64,000 nucleotides of DNA from Mucilaginibacter xinganensis (lineage in GTDB: Bacteria > Bacteroidota > Bacteroidia > Sphingobacteriales > Sphingobacteriaceae), in contig NZ_CP022743.1 of assembly GCF_002257585.1 (NCBI RefSeq), positions 3,348,001 through 3,412,000 of the forward strand, read 5' to 3'. Under the pieces are notes generated by a model. The model was given only the letters and a program-made list of their open reading frames with translations. It was not told where the DNA came from and searched no databases. The translations under genes and the position numbers were made by a program. Shown here in pieces: positions 62,656 to 64,000 of the stretch (positions are counted from its first letter, which is position 1; each line of letters starts with the position of its first letter).

Positions 62656-64000
62656 ATGTTATTTCCGCAATTTTCAGAAAATCCATTCCAAATAAAACTT
62701 TCTTTTCATAAGATAATTGAAAGGCTGGAAGAAATTGCGGCAGGTGAGCCTGGTATAAATACAAAAAAAGCTGCCGAAATATTGACAGAAGTGGCGCCTT
62801 TTCCTGAATTGAGAGACGGTATAGAAAGCATTTCACAAATTGCAGATAATGAATTGGTGATAGCTCACTTATTGCAGGATCTGTTTCCTGAAATCCTCTC
62901 CAAAAATGAAATTAAAGCGGTAAGTATTCCTTATCTGGGCTTAATTTTTAATTATACCGAACGTTTTAAAGACATTATCAAAGCTGCCGGCACCAACTTT
63001 GACTTTAATATCCGCGATTTTGACGAACACCAGTTTTATGTAATGAGCTGCTGCATTATCCTTAACCAGTTTTATGGAACACATTTAGATTTTGGCAAAC
63101 CGCTTTTTTATGATATCCCGGCAGCAGACGGGATTATTAAACACTACCGTATTTTATATAACGCTGATTTTTTAGAGATTATACCAACCGAAAAATCATC
63201 GATGCTAACCAAAGAGGATATTGATCTATTAATGGACAACTATGATGATCTGGATCTCTGGAAAGAGAAATTTCCGCCAAATAGCTGGATATTAAAGGGG
63301 TTTGGCATAATGACGCTATTTGATGCAACTGTTGAAAACGCTGTATCAAGCTTAAAAAGCAACTTGCTGGGCAATAAAAGCACATCTGAGGTACAGGAAA
63401 ATCTTGAAACCATTTTCAGATCTATATTTAAGATTCCGGATTTGCATATCGGTTTTACTGCTTTCGATAAGGAAAATGATAAATTCGTGAACACCTCTAT
63501 CGGGCAAAAAATTAAAAGTTACATGCTTGAAGGAAAGACCGAGGCTGACTGCCAGCAGATGCTTCGTGCTGACACCTACCAAAATCTGATTAAAAAGCAG
63601 ACCCCGCTGGCCATTACTGACCTCCCGGAGTTTGTTTCAGCAAACCCGGAAAGCAAATTATCACGTCATTTTAGCGCACAGGATGTTCAAAGTTTCATAT
63701 TAGCGCCAATTGTTAAAAATGGTGCATTGCTGGGTATTTTAGAATTAGTTTCAAAAAGGACCAGGGACCTCAATAGCGTCAATGCAAAAAAGCTGGAAAT
63801 TGTTATGCCATTCCTGGTCGACACCATTTATAGAAAGGTAACAGAACTGCAAAACCAGATAGAAGCTGTTATACAACAAAATTATACCACATTGCATCCC
63901 AGTGTTAACTGGAAATTCAGGGACGAAGCTTTAAAATACATCCGTAATAAAGAAGCTGGTAAACCATATCATCCTAAAGAAATAGCATTTCAAGATGTAT
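62656..64000 (+). CDS. GAF-domain protein, 3' end beyond the window
   Basis: Open frame from ATG 62656 to the window end without a stop (at least 448 residues). The first about 240 residues are alpha-helical and unrecognised; they have no signal peptide or membrane segment (MLFPQFSENPFQIKLSFHK). Residues about 250-395 look like a GAF sensor domain, with FRSIFKIPDLHIGFTAFD, FILAPIVKNGALLGILELVS (the conserved GAF end) and LNSVNAKKLEIVMPFLVDTI. The part after 395 begins another region that is cut off. No catalytic domain is seen in the visible part; the family in Bacteroidota can carry a GGDEF-less signalling tail. Completeness unknown. Confidence 0.75.
   Translation, partial: MLFPQFSENPFQIKLSFHKIIERLEEIAAGEPGINTKKAAEILTEVAPFPELRDGIESISQIADNELVIAHLLQDLFPEILSKNEIKAVSIPYLGLIFNYTERFKDIIKAAGTNFDFNIRDFDEHQFYVMSCCIILNQFYGTHLDFGKPLFYDIPAADGIIKHYRILYNADFLEIIPTEKSSMLTKEDIDLLMDNYDDLDLWKEKFPPNSWILKGFGIMTLFDATVENAVSSLKSNLLGNKSTSEVQENLETIFRSIFKIPDLHIGFTAFDKENDKFVNTSIGQKIKSYMLEGKTEADCQQMLRADTYQNLIKKQTPLAITDLPEFVSANPESKLSRHFSAQDVQSFILAPIVKNGALLGILELVSKRTRDLNSVNAKKLEIVMPFLVDTIYRKVTELQNQIEAVIQQNYTTLHPSVNWKFRDEALKYIRNKEAGKPYHPKEIAFQDV

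Noticed and set aside
1..64000. CRISPR arrays, insertion sequences or integrated elements
   Set aside because: No regularly spaced short repeats, transposase or integrase genes were seen; the only repeats are the dispersed 217-base element, the TonB pair and the 19-mers.

Overview
The window reads as a chromosomal segment of a Bacteroidota bacterium, most likely Sphingobacteriaceae and close to Mucilaginibacter or Pedobacter. This rests on the gene families: a Bat (aerotolerance) operon, glutamine synthetase type III, an Oar-like TonB-dependent receptor, DUF4468 and DUF6526 proteins, and TonB energy transducers with a soluble N-terminal segment. It also rests on repeated matches to the Bacteroidota promoter -7 box TAnnTTTG just upstream of start codons. 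The genus is inferred, not proven. I see no prophage, insertion sequence, CRISPR array or classical defence island; most genes are core metabolism.

Layout. 0-14 kb: a secreted cyclophilin, a YdeI-type protein, a vanadium-haloperoxidase-like PAP2 enzyme, a PPK2 kinase, PBP1A, a large secreted metallopeptidase/propeller/barrel protein, a fasciclin protein, MsrB, a GIY-YIG protein, an XRE-S24 regulator and a PIN-PhoH protein. 14-24 kb: a decayed acyltransferase pseudogene, tRNA-His, a copper-type P-ATPase, RNase HI, an operon of GMC oxidoreductase, TrmN6 and phosphoesterase, and purL with a coupled VOC gene. 24-26 kb: two tandem TonB-family genes. 26-34.5 kb: a nitrogen-acquisition block (small secreted protein, two ammonium transporters, a porin, a DUF4468 protein, glutamine synthetase III). 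34.5-42 kb: a ClC channel, a PurM-type synthetase followed by a frameshifted fatty acid hydroxylase, and an Oar-like TonB-dependent receptor. 42-50 kb: dihydrolipoyl dehydrogenase, an RNA methyltransferase, galactokinase and small single genes. 50-58.8 kb: a complete MoxR-DUF58-BatA-BatB-BatC-BatD-BatE operon. 58.9-62.3 kb: PPK1 preceded by an HD-domain/Pycsar-effector-like membrane protein. 62.6 kb to the end: a truncated GAF-type protein.

How the parts work together. The nitrogen block joins ammonium entry across both membranes (porin, Amt) to its fixation by GlnN; the porin and second Amt gene share a 23-nt sequence just upstream of their starts. Polyphosphate is represented by PPK1, which makes the polymer, and PPK2, which uses it to phosphorylate nucleotides. 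PPK1 is cotranscribed with a membrane HD protein whose C-terminal half resembles the PycTM effector of Pycsar defence, the most unusual gene pairing here. The Bat operon is a surveillance or assembly system in which a MoxR ATPase works with von Willebrand A proteins at the inner membrane.

The main unexplained DNA structure is a dispersed intergenic repeat of about 217 bp in three copies (222-350 partial, 17341-17557 inverted, 48101-48318). It has conserved potential hairpins and a 57-nt core. It may be a non-autonomous mobile element or a structured RNA.
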